Shown piece after piece: positions 1-7,349 of a stretch of DNA of 64,000 bases. The position numbers and the translations under genes were made by a program. Under the pieces are notes generated by a model. The model worked only from the letters and a program-made list of their open reading frames with translations, had not been told where the DNA came from and made no database searches. The stretch covers positions 1 through 64,000 of the forward strand of contig JAFRHL010000006.1 of NCBI GenBank assembly GCA_017433295.1, read 5' to 3'. This stretch comes from Eubacterium sp. (GTDB taxonomy: Bacteria > Bacillota > Clostridia > Lachnospirales > Lachnospiraceae). The first letter of the stretch is position 1, and each line of letters starts with the position of its first letter.

Positions 1-967
1 AATATCTGTTATCCCGGATCTCGATTTCCCCCTCACTTACAAGATATTCCAGATGGGCCATGGCTTCACCCATGGCAAACCATTTCTGCTGCTTGGGAGC
101 ATCTTCCCATTTTTTTCCCCGCAGGGACCAGGTGAGAAGGCCCGCAACCTGATAAGCATTTATTCCGGGATGGTCTTTTAAAACAGATAAGACCTGATCC
201 AGCCTTTTTCGATGATGGTTCCTGATCTCCTGGATCCTGGTATATACGGTTTTATTACTTAGATTGCGATGACCCGGAAGGGCTGTTTTGATCTCGTAGC
301 GGGAAATTTTATCCAGATTATCCAGGTACTTTTGCAGACAGTTTTTTGTCAGAGGCCAGGTTACAATGTTGGGAGTAATGTCAAAAAGGATATGATCGCC
401 CAGAAACATGATTTTTTCATCTTCCAGATAAAAGCACATCTGGCCGGGGGTATGTCCCGCCACCTCGATTGCCTCAAAGGTCAGGTCCCCTATATGGATC
501 CGGTCCCCGTCCTTTAAAGTATGTACATGAAATTCCTTTGCGGGAGCATAGATGATGGCCGGATTCTCAAGCTTTGACTGGGCCAGCTCTTCCTCGGGCA
601 TACCCGCCTCAATGAAGATCCTGTCCTGTATCTCCCAGTATTCTCCGTGTATATGCATCCTGTAATAGTTGTATTCGGTTTCGCTCATGAAGATTTTGGA
701 ATCAGGATAATCAAAGTATTCTGCCAGGCCCATGTGGTCCGAATGGAGATGGGTCAGGAGGACATGGGTGTGTCTGGGTGAAATGTTAAGACTCAAAAGA
801 GCATCCATAAGGATCTGCCGGCATTCTTCCAGGTTAAATCCTGTATCTATGATCACACTTTCTTCTCCGCTTTTCATAATATAACAATTCAGATTCTTGA
901 GGGCGGTACCCGGCAGAGGAATACTTGCTTTATAGATGGTCGGAAACTCATGAATTATTTCTGTCAT
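1..967 (-). CDS. MBL-fold metallo-hydrolase, C-terminus beyond the window
   Basis: Reading from ATG at 967 down through position 1 gives 322 codons without a stop, so the gene runs off the left edge. The metallo-beta-lactamase zinc motif is visible as LLTHLHSDHMGL around residue 70 (HxHxDH), followed by a later histidine in VAGHTPGQM and an Asp in FLGDHILFD, the order expected for glyoxalase II-like hydrolases. A C-terminal winged-helix-like extension (DHPGINAYQVAGLL) resembles the one in MBL thioesterase/LACTB2-like proteins. No signal peptide or membrane segment is seen, so it is probably cytosolic. It is divergent from the ydiB-type gene. A role in hydrolysing CoA or other thioesters of the neighbouring pathway is possible but is inference only. 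Confidence 0.8.
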   Translation of the reverse strand, partial: MTEIIHEFPTIYKASIPLPGTALKNLNCYIMKSGEESVIIDTGFNLEECRQILMDALLSLNISPRHTHVLLTHLHSDHMGLAEYFDYPDSKIFMSETEYNYYRMHIHGEYWEIQDRIFIEAGMPEEELAQSKLENPAIIYAPAKEFHVHTLKDGDRIHIGDLTFEAIEVAGHTPGQMCFYLEDEKIMFLGDHILFDITPNIVTWPLTKNCLQKYLDNLDKISRYEIKTALPGHRNLSNKTVYTRIQEIRNHHRKRLDQVLSVLKDHPGINAYQVAGLLTWSLRGKKWEDAPKQQKWFAMGEAMAHLEYLVSEGEIEIRDNRY

Positions 968-1152
968 TTATGTCATCCTTTCTCGAAAAAGGGTTTATTA
1001 TATCTATCAATCATTATACAGAAGTCTTTGCCGGCCATCCAATCATTTTTACTTTGGTCCGTTTTTTATCTCATCATAAAAAACTATAGGTTCAGCCGGG
1101 CTTTTGTCATGAAAAGCAATAGGAAAATAAACTGGTTTAGAGAATTAATGTC

Positions 1153-1181
1153 TGATACAATGAAATCAGAGATGATACAAA
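1153..1181 (+). promoter_or_regulatory. Possible extended -10 promoter for the ydiB-aroD genes
   Basis: In the 285-bp divergent gap there are two similar TGATACAA elements (1153-1161 TGATACAAT and 1173-1181 TGATACAAA), each fitting an extended -10 box (TGN-TANNNT). No good -35 box is found 17 bp upstream, so an activator may be needed. Nothing else is recognisable in 968-1252. Confidence 0.3.
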
Positions 1182-1252
1182 ACGCATCGGTAAATCATAG
1201 CTACACGATCACATGAGGAAAAGGAAGAAAAAGCAGAAAGGAGCATATGATC

Positions 1253-2131
1253 ATGGCAGAAAGAATTACAGGACATACTGAGCTTATAGGCCTGATGGCC
1301 TATCCCATCAGACATTCCAGTTCCCCCGCCATGCAGAACGAAGCTTTTGCAAAGATGGGCTTTGACTACGCTTATCTGGCCTTTGAGGTGGATGCCGATG
1401 AAATTGAAGATGCAGTAAAAGCGATCCGGACCCTGAAGATGAGGGGTTCTAATGTTTCCATGCCCAATAAAACCATAGTGGGGCAGTATCTGGACGAGCT
1501 TTCTCCGGCGACCAGGCTCTGTGGAGCAGTGAATACCATCGTCAATGACGGAGGGCATCTGACCGGACACATAACGGATGGGATCGGCTTTATGGCCTCT
1601 CTTAAGGACAATAACATCGATCCGGTCGGGAAAAAAATGACCATCTGCGGATGCGGCGGCGCGGCCACGGCCATTGAGATTCAGGCTGCTCTGGACGGTG
1701 TGGCGGAAATATCCATTTTTAACCTGAAGGATTCTTTCTGGGACCGGGGACTTGAAACGGTGGAAAAGATCAATAAAAACACCGGTGCCAGAGCAGCCCT
1801 TTATGATCTGTCGGATAAAGAGCTGCTGAAGAAGGAAATGGATTCCAGTTACCTGTTTGTCAACGGCACTGGTGCCGGAATGAAACCCCTTGAAGATGTT
1901 TCCGTGGTTCCGGACATCTCCTTCTTCCGCCCGGAACTTATTGTTGTGGACGTGCCTTATTCTCCGGCAGAGACTAAGATGAGAAAAATGGCCAAAGAGG
2001 CGGGCTGTAAGACCATGAACGGACTGGGAATGATGCTTTTCCAGGGCTCGGCGGCCTTTGAGCTCTGGACAGGAAAGCCCATGCCCATAGAATATATGAA
2101 GGATATCCTGCACATCTCCTATGATGATTAA
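1253..2131 (+). CDS. ydiB: Quinate/shikimate dehydrogenase, YdiB type
   Basis: Expected to catalyse NAD(P)-dependent oxidation/reduction of quinate or shikimate at C3, in the cytosol. The 292-residue protein follows E. coli YdiB closely from memory: LIGLMAYPIRHS near residue 11, VSMPNK with the catalytic Lys73, TDG with Asp109, the nucleotide-binding GCGGAA at 133-138, NGT..GMKPLE near 204 and LFQG near 262. Differences seen: the usual NTDG reads ITDG, and the NRR cofactor loop reads NLKD (157-160), which could change cofactor preference. ATG 1253 is preferred to ATG 1247 because the AAAGGAG at 1238-1243 lies 9 bp upstream of it rather than 3. The gene lies 86 bp before aroD, as ydiB does in E. 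coli. YdiB rather than biosynthetic AroE is favoured by the MAYPIRHS and SMPNK style. Confidence 0.88.
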   Translation: MAERITGHTELIGLMAYPIRHSSSPAMQNEAFAKMGFDYAYLAFEVDADEIEDAVKAIRTLKMRGSNVSMPNKTIVGQYLDELSPATRLCGAVNTIVNDGGHLTGHITDGIGFMASLKDNNIDPVGKKMTICGCGGAATAIEIQAALDGVAEISIFNLKDSFWDRGLETVEKINKNTGARAALYDLSDKELLKKEMDSSYLFVNGTGAGMKPLEDVSVVPDISFFRPELIVVDVPYSPAETKMRKMAKEAGCKTMNGLGMMLFQGSAAFELWTGKPMPIEYMKDILHISYDD

Positions 2132-2217
2132 AGACAGATCTTCGCAAACCGGCGGCCGGGCAGACATAAGCTGGCGCAGCCGCATTTAAGGATAAGCCGG
2201 AAGGAAAGGATAGTAAT

Positions 2218-2979
2218 ATGACTGTTGTAAAGGTAAGAAATACTGTAATTGGTGAGGGAATTCCAAAAATATGTGTACCCGTAGTGGGAGTCAGCAGGGA
2301 GGATATACTGGAACAGGCTGCCGGCCTTAAGGGTCTGCCGGTTGATCTGGTGGAGTGGAGAACTGACTGGTTTGAATCCGTATTGGACCGGGAGAAGCTT
2401 CTGGGTGTCTTAAAGGAGCTCAGGGAACTTCTGGAGGACACTCCTTTGCTGATGACCTTCCGTACCTCAAAGGAGGGGGGAGAAAAGGAAATTGACCCGG
2501 AAACCTATGCCCGGATCAACATGGAAGCGGCCCGTTCAGGCTATGTGGATCTCATTGATGTGGAAGCTTTTACCGGAGATGAAATCGTGGCTCATATTAT
2601 AGAAGAAGCCCATAAAGCAGGGGTGAAGGTGGTGGCTTCAAACCATGATTTTGATAAGACCCCCGGCAAAGAGGATATAGTGGGCCGTTTAAGAAAAATG
2701 CAGGAGCTGGGTGCCGATATCCCCAAGATTGCCGTAATGCCCCGGAGTAAAAAGGATGTTCTCACACTTCTGGCCGCCACAGAGGAAATGAGTTCAAAGT
2801 ATGCGGACCGTCCCATCATAACCATGTCCATGGCCGGAACCGGCGTCATCAGCCGCCTTTGCGGAGAGGTGTTCGGATCGGCCCTGACCTTTGGTGCTGC
2901 GGCAAAGGCTTCCGCTCCCGGACAGATGGGCGTGGAGGAACTTAATACAGTTCTTAAGTTACTGCATATGGCCTTGTGA
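2218..2979 (+). CDS. aroD: Type I 3-dehydroquinate dehydratase
   Basis: Interconverts 3-dehydroquinate and 3-dehydroshikimate through a Schiff base. The 253-residue protein has full family length, and the catalytic residues fall at the E. coli numbers: Glu86 (SKEGG), His143 (ASNHDFDKTP) and Lys170 (ADIPKIAVMP). The C-terminal lid FGAAAKASAPGQM is also present. A GGAAAGGA ribosome binding site precedes ATG 2218. It follows the YdiB-type dehydrogenase on the same strand and is probably cotranscribed with it, so the pair can convert quinate to dehydroquinate and dehydroshikimate to shikimate. No other shikimate-pathway gene is nearby, which argues for a catabolic rather than biosynthetic role; this last point is inference. 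Confidence 0.94.
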   Translation: MTVVKVRNTVIGEGIPKICVPVVGVSREDILEQAAGLKGLPVDLVEWRTDWFESVLDREKLLGVLKELRELLEDTPLLMTFRTSKEGGEKEIDPETYARINMEAARSGYVDLIDVEAFTGDEIVAHIIEEAHKAGVKVVASNHDFDKTPGKEDIVGRLRKMQELGADIPKIAVMPRSKKDVLTLLAATEEMSSKYADRPIITMSMAGTGVISRLCGEVFGSALTFGAAAKASAPGQMGVEELNTVLKLLHMAL

Positions 2980-3078
2980 TCGGTAAAAATGTGTTCTTTT
3001 ATCCTGTTTGTTACCCTGAACCTTTTTAATTTATAGTTTTTTGCTATGAATTGTGAAAAATGACAAGTAAGAAACGAT

Positions 3079-3107
3079 TTGTTGCATTTGCACTGTGCAA
3101 GTATAAT
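3079..3107 (+). promoter_or_regulatory. Sigma-A type promoter of the acyl-CoA dehydrogenase gene
   Basis: TTGTTG at 3079-3084, 17-bp spacer, TATAAT at 3102-3107. The start would be near 3114, leaving an untranslated leader of about 120 nt. The 256-bp gap 2980-3235 therefore looks like a new transcription unit rather than read-through only. Confidence 0.65.
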
Positions 3108-3153
3108 AGAATCAGTGATGAATCTATTCACTTACCATCTAATAATTAACAAA

Positions 3154-3211
3154 GCGACAGCCGGCATCTTGGACTCTTGTGATTTTCTCTGAAGCAGATG
3201 CCCGCGGTTGC
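3154..3211 (+). promoter_or_regulatory. Leader hairpin just upstream of the acyl-CoA dehydrogenase RBS
   Basis: Bases 3154-3169 pair with 3196-3211; the inner GGCATCT/AGATGCC block is perfect and 14 of 16 positions pair overall (one G-T). The loop is about 26 nt. There is no T-run after it, so it is not an ordinary terminator. It ends 11 nt before the AAGGAGG at 3223-3229. Protection of the mRNA 5' end or a binding site are both possible. Confidence 0.55.
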
Positions 3212-3235
3212 AAGTAGGGGAAAAGGAGGAACAAT

Positions 3236-4447
3236 ATGAAATTAACAGAACAGCAGTTTCAGGATTATTTAATTCAGATCCGTGAGTTAGCTGAAGGTCC
3301 TTTTGATGAGATGCAGAAAGAGATCGAGATTACTAACACATTCCCGCAGGAATTCTATGACACAGCAATTAAGAACGACCTCTATCGTTTCGCTCTTCCG
3401 GAAGAGTACGGCGGATTCGGATTAAGCGAAAAGCAGATCCTGATGGTTCAGGAAGAGTTCTCCCGCGGACCTGGTGGAATGCGTATGCACTTACATCATG
3501 CTGCTGACCTTGACTGGAGAATTCTTGATGACTTCGGAAGTGATGAGTTAAAAGCTCAGTACATGGACAAGTTCCAGGACAAGACAATCTATGTTAACTT
3601 CGCTCTGACAGAGAGAACCGGTGGTACAGGCGCTGACCTTCATACTATCGCTCTGAAAGATCCGGATGATCCTGATTACTACATCATCAATGGTGAGAAG
3701 ACTCTTATCTCCCATACAGACTGCTCCGACTTTACATACCTGATCGTAAAGACAGATCCGGATTCTGATAAGGATGAGTCTCTTTCCGCATTCTTCGTAG
3801 ATGTTAACACACCTGGATTTGAGATCATTCCGATGTCCCATATGATGGGCTGCCGTGGTGCAGGACATGCTGACCTTAAGTTCACAAACATGAGAGTTCA
3901 TAAGAAATTCATGCTTGGTAAAGAAGGACAGGGTCTTGAAGTAGCTATGCATTCTCTGGCTGTTTCCCGCGCTCATATTGCTGTTTCCAACCTTGGTATG
4001 GCTCAGCGTATGCTTGAGATGACAATCGCACGTTCTCATGACCGTGTAACATTCGGCAAACCTCTTTGCAAGAGACAGAAGATTCAGCAGGATATCGCAG
4101 ACATGGGCACAAAGATCAACGCTCTTCGTCTTATGATCTGGGATTTCGCTGAGGATTATGATGCAGGCAAGAACATCGATATGAAGGCTGCTATGTGCAA
4201 GCTCTTTTCCATCGACACAGTTCGTGAAGTATCTGACGCTATGCTTGAGATCTTCGGTGGTATCGGCTACTTCGAAGACAACAATGGCGTAAGAAGACCT
4301 GACGGATCCGACTATGGCCCGGTAGAACGTCTGTATCGTGACTGCCGTGCTATGTGGCTTGAGGAAGGTCCTCGTACCGTTCAGAGACTTACTGCTTTCC
4401 GTGGCCTTGACAAGTGTGGCGGACGTATCGAGTATATTCACAAATAA
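3236..4447 (+). CDS. Acyl-CoA dehydrogenase family flavoprotein (CaiA/YdiO-like)
   Basis: FAD-dependent oxidoreductase expected to oxidise an acyl-CoA or, in anaerobes, reduce an enoyl-CoA. The 403 residues cover the N-terminal helical domain, the beta domain (VNFALTERTGGTGAD near 119-133) and the C-terminal helical domain (RVTFGKPLCKRQKIQQDIADM). The general-base position is Glu377, in WLEEGPRTVQR, matching the YEGTSEIQR region of CaiA-like members. An insertion around RPDGSDYGPVERLYRD is unusual. Codons are strikingly rich in CGT, GCT and CTT, like glpK and nifJ here, which suggests high expression. No electron-transfer flavoprotein genes are nearby, so the electron partner is unknown. The CoA-transferase downstream should supply its thioester substrate. 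The substrate cannot be read from the sequence; a hydroaromatic acyl-CoA is suggested by ydiB-aroD. Confidence 0.85.
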   Translation: MKLTEQQFQDYLIQIRELAEGPFDEMQKEIEITNTFPQEFYDTAIKNDLYRFALPEEYGGFGLSEKQILMVQEEFSRGPGGMRMHLHHAADLDWRILDDFGSDELKAQYMDKFQDKTIYVNFALTERTGGTGADLHTIALKDPDDPDYYIINGEKTLISHTDCSDFTYLIVKTDPDSDKDESLSAFFVDVNTPGFEIIPMSHMMGCRGAGHADLKFTNMRVHKKFMLGKEGQGLEVAMHSLAVSRAHIAVSNLGMAQRMLEMTIARSHDRVTFGKPLCKRQKIQQDIADMGTKINALRLMIWDFAEDYDAGKNIDMKAAMCKLFSIDTVREVSDAMLEIFGGIGYFEDNNGVRRPDGSDYGPVERLYRDCRAMWLEEGPRTVQRLTAFRGLDKCGGRIEYIHK

Positions 4448-4488
4448 GATCTGCGTATTGAAAAGTATATGATGGAAGTGAGCATGAT

Positions 4489-4510
4489 GTGGTCCGGCCT
4501 GGCCGGATCA
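4489..4510 (+). promoter_or_regulatory. Intercistronic palindromic hairpin
   Basis: TCCGGCC-T-GGCCGGA at 4493-4507 is a perfect palindrome and extends by further pairs to about 4490-4510. There is no T-run. It lies 42 bp after the acyl-CoA dehydrogenase stop and may protect the 3' end of that message or cause partial termination. Confidence 0.5.
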
Positions 4511-4556
4511 GGCTCGAGTTTCCTGAATTATAGTTGGAAGTAGATAAAAAGAACAT

Positions 4557-4592
4557 TTACGTCCATTCTGAAGTGTTTCGGGATGGACGTAA
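4557..4592 (+). promoter_or_regulatory. Strong 16-bp hairpin directly upstream of the CoA-transferase RBS
   Basis: TTACGTCCATTCTGAA (4557-4572) pairs with 4577-4592 around a GTGT loop; the outer 10 bp are perfect and three inner pairs are G-T. It ends 10 nt before the GAAAGG ribosome binding site, copying the arrangement seen before the upstream gene. No T-run follows, so RNA processing or stability control is more likely than termination. Confidence 0.6.
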
Positions 4593-4617
4593 GTTATATC
4601 TGAAAGGAAATGTTGAT

Positions 4618-5838
4618 ATGAAACCATTAGAAGGCGTTAAAGTTGTTGACCTTACTACATTCCTTGCAGCTCCTACCTGTGCCCGCGTTCTTGGTGAATG
4701 GGGTGCCGATGTCATTAAGGTGGAGGCAGGAAAAGGTGATCCCGGACGTACTCAGGGCGCGGTATTTGGCATGCCCTATACAGATGAGGAAAACCTGGGA
4801 TTTGATATGTCCAATATGAATAAGAGATTCATGACGATCAACCTGAAGAACCCGAAGGGTATGGAGGTCATGGATAAGCTTCTTAAAGATGCTGATGTTT
4901 TCATTACCAATATCCGTTCCAAATCCTTAAAGAAGCTGTGGCTGGATTATGAAACAGTTTCTGAAAAGTATCCCCAGGTGATCTGGACCCAGTGCCTTGG
5001 CTATGGTGAAAAGGGACCGGAGAAGGACAGCGCGGGATTTGATGTTACCTGTTATATGGCTCGTGGTGGTGTATACGGAACCACTGTTAACAAGGGCAGT
5101 GCTCCCATGATCCCTACCAATGGTTTTGGTGATTTCCAGGTATCCCTTTGTCTGGCATCCGGTATCTGCGCGGCACTCTTTAACCGCAATCGTACCGGTA
5201 AGGGCGACAAGGTTACAGTAAGTCTCCATCATGCCGCTGTATTCTTCTTAAGTACCGGTATGGTATCCGCCCAGTATGGAAATCCCTATCCCAAGAGCCG
5301 TTTTGAAGTAATAGCTCCTACAAACAACGTATATCGTACAAAAGATGACAAGCTGCTGGCCATGTGTGCACCGGAGTATGACCGTGATTACAATAAAATC
5401 ATGAAACTGGTGGGCCGTGAGGACCTTATTGATAATCCGGATTACTGTAACTGTGACCGGATGAATGAGCTTGGAAAGAACCGTGAGGTTGTGGAAGCCT
5501 TAGACGGAGCCATCGCAAAGTTTGATCTTGCGGATATCATCAAGATCTTTAAGGATAATGATGTTCCATGCGAAAGATGTATGGAGCCCAATGACATCTA
5601 TGAAGATGAGCAGGTATGGGCCAATGAGGTTATGACCAAGCTTGACTGTCCTTCCGGAAAGAGAAATATTCCGACCAATCCGGTTAAGTTCGGAAGCTTT
5701 AAGCCTGATTTTAAGGTGACCAGAGCCCAGGGTTCCGATACAGAGGAAATCTTAAAGGAACTCGGATATGATGATGGCCAGATCGCTGAGTATATTGCAG
5801 AGGGCGCTGTGCAGGGCAAGAAGGCTCTGGGACAGTAA
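4618..5838 (+). CDS. Class III (CaiB/BaiF/Frc family) acyl-CoA transferase
   Basis: Moves CoA between carboxylic acids through a glutamyl/aspartyl-CoA intermediate, here presumably activating the substrate of the acyl-CoA dehydrogenase. With start ATG 4618 (GAAAGG site at 4602-4607) the protein has 406 residues and begins at the family N-terminus, MKPLEGVKVVDLTTF. The longer frame from TTG 4534 would read through the hairpin and has no good RBS. The probable catalytic residue is Asp172 in GFGDF, equivalent to Asp169 of formyl-CoA transferase; the following RTGKGDKVTVSL is the usual sequence. Full length, no membrane segments, cytosolic. It is 28 bp upstream of a TctC-type binding protein, so uptake and activation are probably one operon. 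E. coli uses the unrelated class I enzyme YdiF at the matching place. Confidence 0.9.
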   Translation: MKPLEGVKVVDLTTFLAAPTCARVLGEWGADVIKVEAGKGDPGRTQGAVFGMPYTDEENLGFDMSNMNKRFMTINLKNPKGMEVMDKLLKDADVFITNIRSKSLKKLWLDYETVSEKYPQVIWTQCLGYGEKGPEKDSAGFDVTCYMARGGVYGTTVNKGSAPMIPTNGFGDFQVSLCLASGICAALFNRNRTGKGDKVTVSLHHAAVFFLSTGMVSAQYGNPYPKSRFEVIAPTNNVYRTKDDKLLAMCAPEYDRDYNKIMKLVGREDLIDNPDYCNCDRMNELGKNREVVEALDGAIAKFDLADIIKIFKDNDVPCERCMEPNDIYEDEQVWANEVMTKLDCPSGKRNIPTNPVKFGSFKPDFKVTRAQGSDTEEILKELGYDDGQIAEYIAEGAVQGKKALGQ

Positions 5839-5865
5839 GCTCATACATAGTTGGGAGTTGATTTC

Positions 5866-6906
5866 GTGAAGAATTATACAAAGGTAATCATCGCGATTCT
5901 GTTCGTCGTGAGTACCATTGTGGCGGGAAACGAGATCTATAAGGTGATACACTCCTACACCGCAGAATATCCGGATAATAATATCAACGGCTATGTGGCC
6001 TGGGGGGCAGGCGGGCCCACCGATACGGTGAGCCGCGCCCTGGCTGTCTATGCGGCTGAAGAGCTTCATACCAATATTATCATCCAGAATAAAACCGGTG
6101 CTACGGGAAGCGTGGCAACAGAGTTTGTAAAGAGACAGGATGCCAATGGATATTCCATTCTTTTTAATTCGGAGAATCCCCCATTATATAAGGTAATGGG
6201 TATCTCCGCCATCGATTATGATGATTTCTATCCTGTCATCATTGCGGGACAGCAGACGGCAGTTCTGGTTGTTGCGCCGGATTCCAAATACAATACCATC
6301 GAGGAACTGTTTGCGGATGCCGATGCCAGGCCGGGCAAGATCAACCTTGCCACCACCGGTGCCGGAGGTCTGACTTCCAATGTGGCTGCCATGCTGGAGG
6401 CCACCAGCAAGGTGAAGTTTAACCAGGTCCCCTATGATGGTGATTCTGCTGTATTGACAGCCATTATTGGTGGGAATGCAGATGTAACGATTGTTAATTA
6501 TTCTTCCGCCGTAGATTATGTTGCGGACGGAAAAGTTAAAATTTTAACGGTCTTTTCTGATGAGAGACTGGCAGGTGAGCCTGACAGTCCCACCATCTGC
6601 GAATCCTACCCGGAATACAAGGATTATTTCCCGTGGGGAACCTTTGTGGGTGTATTTGTTGACAAAGACTGTCCGGACAAGGTAAAAGAAACCCTGTCTG
6701 CCGCCTTCAGGAAGGGCTGGGAGAAGGAAGGTTTCCAGCAGTTCTTATCAGAGCATTACATCACACCTCTGGGTATCTCCGGAGACGAGGCCTCTGCCTA
6801 CATTAAAAAATGGCAGCAGACCACCTGCTGGATTCTTTATGAAGCCGGTCAGACCATGTATTCGCCGGAGGACTGCGGTATTCCGAGAGCGGGAGAGGAG
6901 GAATGA
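5866..6906 (+). CDS. tctC: TctC/Bug-type solute-binding protein of a tripartite tricarboxylate transporter
   Basis: Extracytoplasmic receptor for a carboxylate. GTG 5866 is chosen because GGGAG lies 8 bp upstream; this gives 346 residues. A single N-terminal hydrophobic stretch (about residues 5-20) has no lipobox Cys, so the protein is anchored by an uncleaved helix or released after signal peptidase I cleavage. Family hallmarks seen are GYVAWGAGGPTDTVSR near residue 40, the QNKTGATGSVATEFV carboxylate-binding loop, and NLATTGAGGLTSN. The real substrate cannot be read. It is followed directly by tctB and tctA with gaps of 3 and 14 bp, making a complete TTT system linked to the CoA-transferase. 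Confidence 0.88.
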   Translation: MKNYTKVIIAILFVVSTIVAGNEIYKVIHSYTAEYPDNNINGYVAWGAGGPTDTVSRALAVYAAEELHTNIIIQNKTGATGSVATEFVKRQDANGYSILFNSENPPLYKVMGISAIDYDDFYPVIIAGQQTAVLVVAPDSKYNTIEELFADADARPGKINLATTGAGGLTSNVAAMLEATSKVKFNQVPYDGDSAVLTAIIGGNADVTIVNYSSAVDYVADGKVKILTVFSDERLAGEPDSPTICESYPEYKDYFPWGTFVGVFVDKDCPDKVKETLSAAFRKGWEKEGFQQFLSEHYITPLGISGDEASAYIKKWQQTTCWILYEAGQTMYSPEDCGIPRAGEEE

Positions 6907-6909
6907 TCT

Positions 6910-7335
6910 ATGAAAGGTGAAAAGAATTTCAGCTATATTATTCTTGCTCTGTCTGTTCTGTTTCTTATAGGTTCATTAACGATCCTGCCATTTAAAGAGA
7001 TCACCATTACATCACCTGCAGGCTATGCCATCTTCATGTCCATCCTGTGCGTGATCGTAAGCTGTGTGATCGTTTTCGGTAAAAAGTTTGAGACGGACAT
7101 AGATGATTCAAAGCATGTGTTTGACTCCACCATCGTGGCTTTCATCCTCATGCTGATCCTGTATGTTGCCGCCATCATGTTCCTTCATTATACAATTGCG
7201 ACGCTGTTGTTTATATTTGCCGCTGTCTTCTATCTGAGAAGGGACAGCTTTAAGCAGGCAGTGCTGATCTCTTATATCAGTACCTTTATGATCCTGCTGG
7301 TATTTAAATATATCTTCAGTGTCATCATGCCCTAA
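6910..7335 (+). CDS. tctB: TctB-type small membrane subunit
   Basis: A 141-residue protein with four hydrophobic segments (roughly 9-27, 37-57, 75-97 and 101-138), the size and layout of the small poorly conserved TctB subunit of tripartite tricarboxylate transporters. The long C-terminal hydrophobic region is broken by YLRRDSFKQA. Position between tctC and tctA is the main support. A GAGGAGG-like RBS overlaps the end of tctC. Confidence 0.85.
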   Translation: MKGEKNFSYIILALSVLFLIGSLTILPFKEITITSPAGYAIFMSILCVIVSCVIVFGKKFETDIDDSKHVFDSTIVAFILMLILYVAAIMFLHYTIATLLFIFAAVFYLRRDSFKQAVLISYISTFMILLVFKYIFSVIMP

Positions 7336-7349
7336 AGGAGACCAAAGCT

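Noticed and set aside
1166-2185. A 339-codon open frame on the minus strand opposite the ydiB-type gene
   Set aside because: The + strand frame has clear YdiB motifs and an RBS; the minus frame has no RBS, odd Cys/His/Arg composition and no family resemblance. Similar long antisense frames over ACAD, cdaR, cobQ and nifJ were dropped for the same reason.
4557-4592. Terminator before the CoA-transferase
   Set aside because: The stem is strong but no T-run follows, and the RBS comes directly after.
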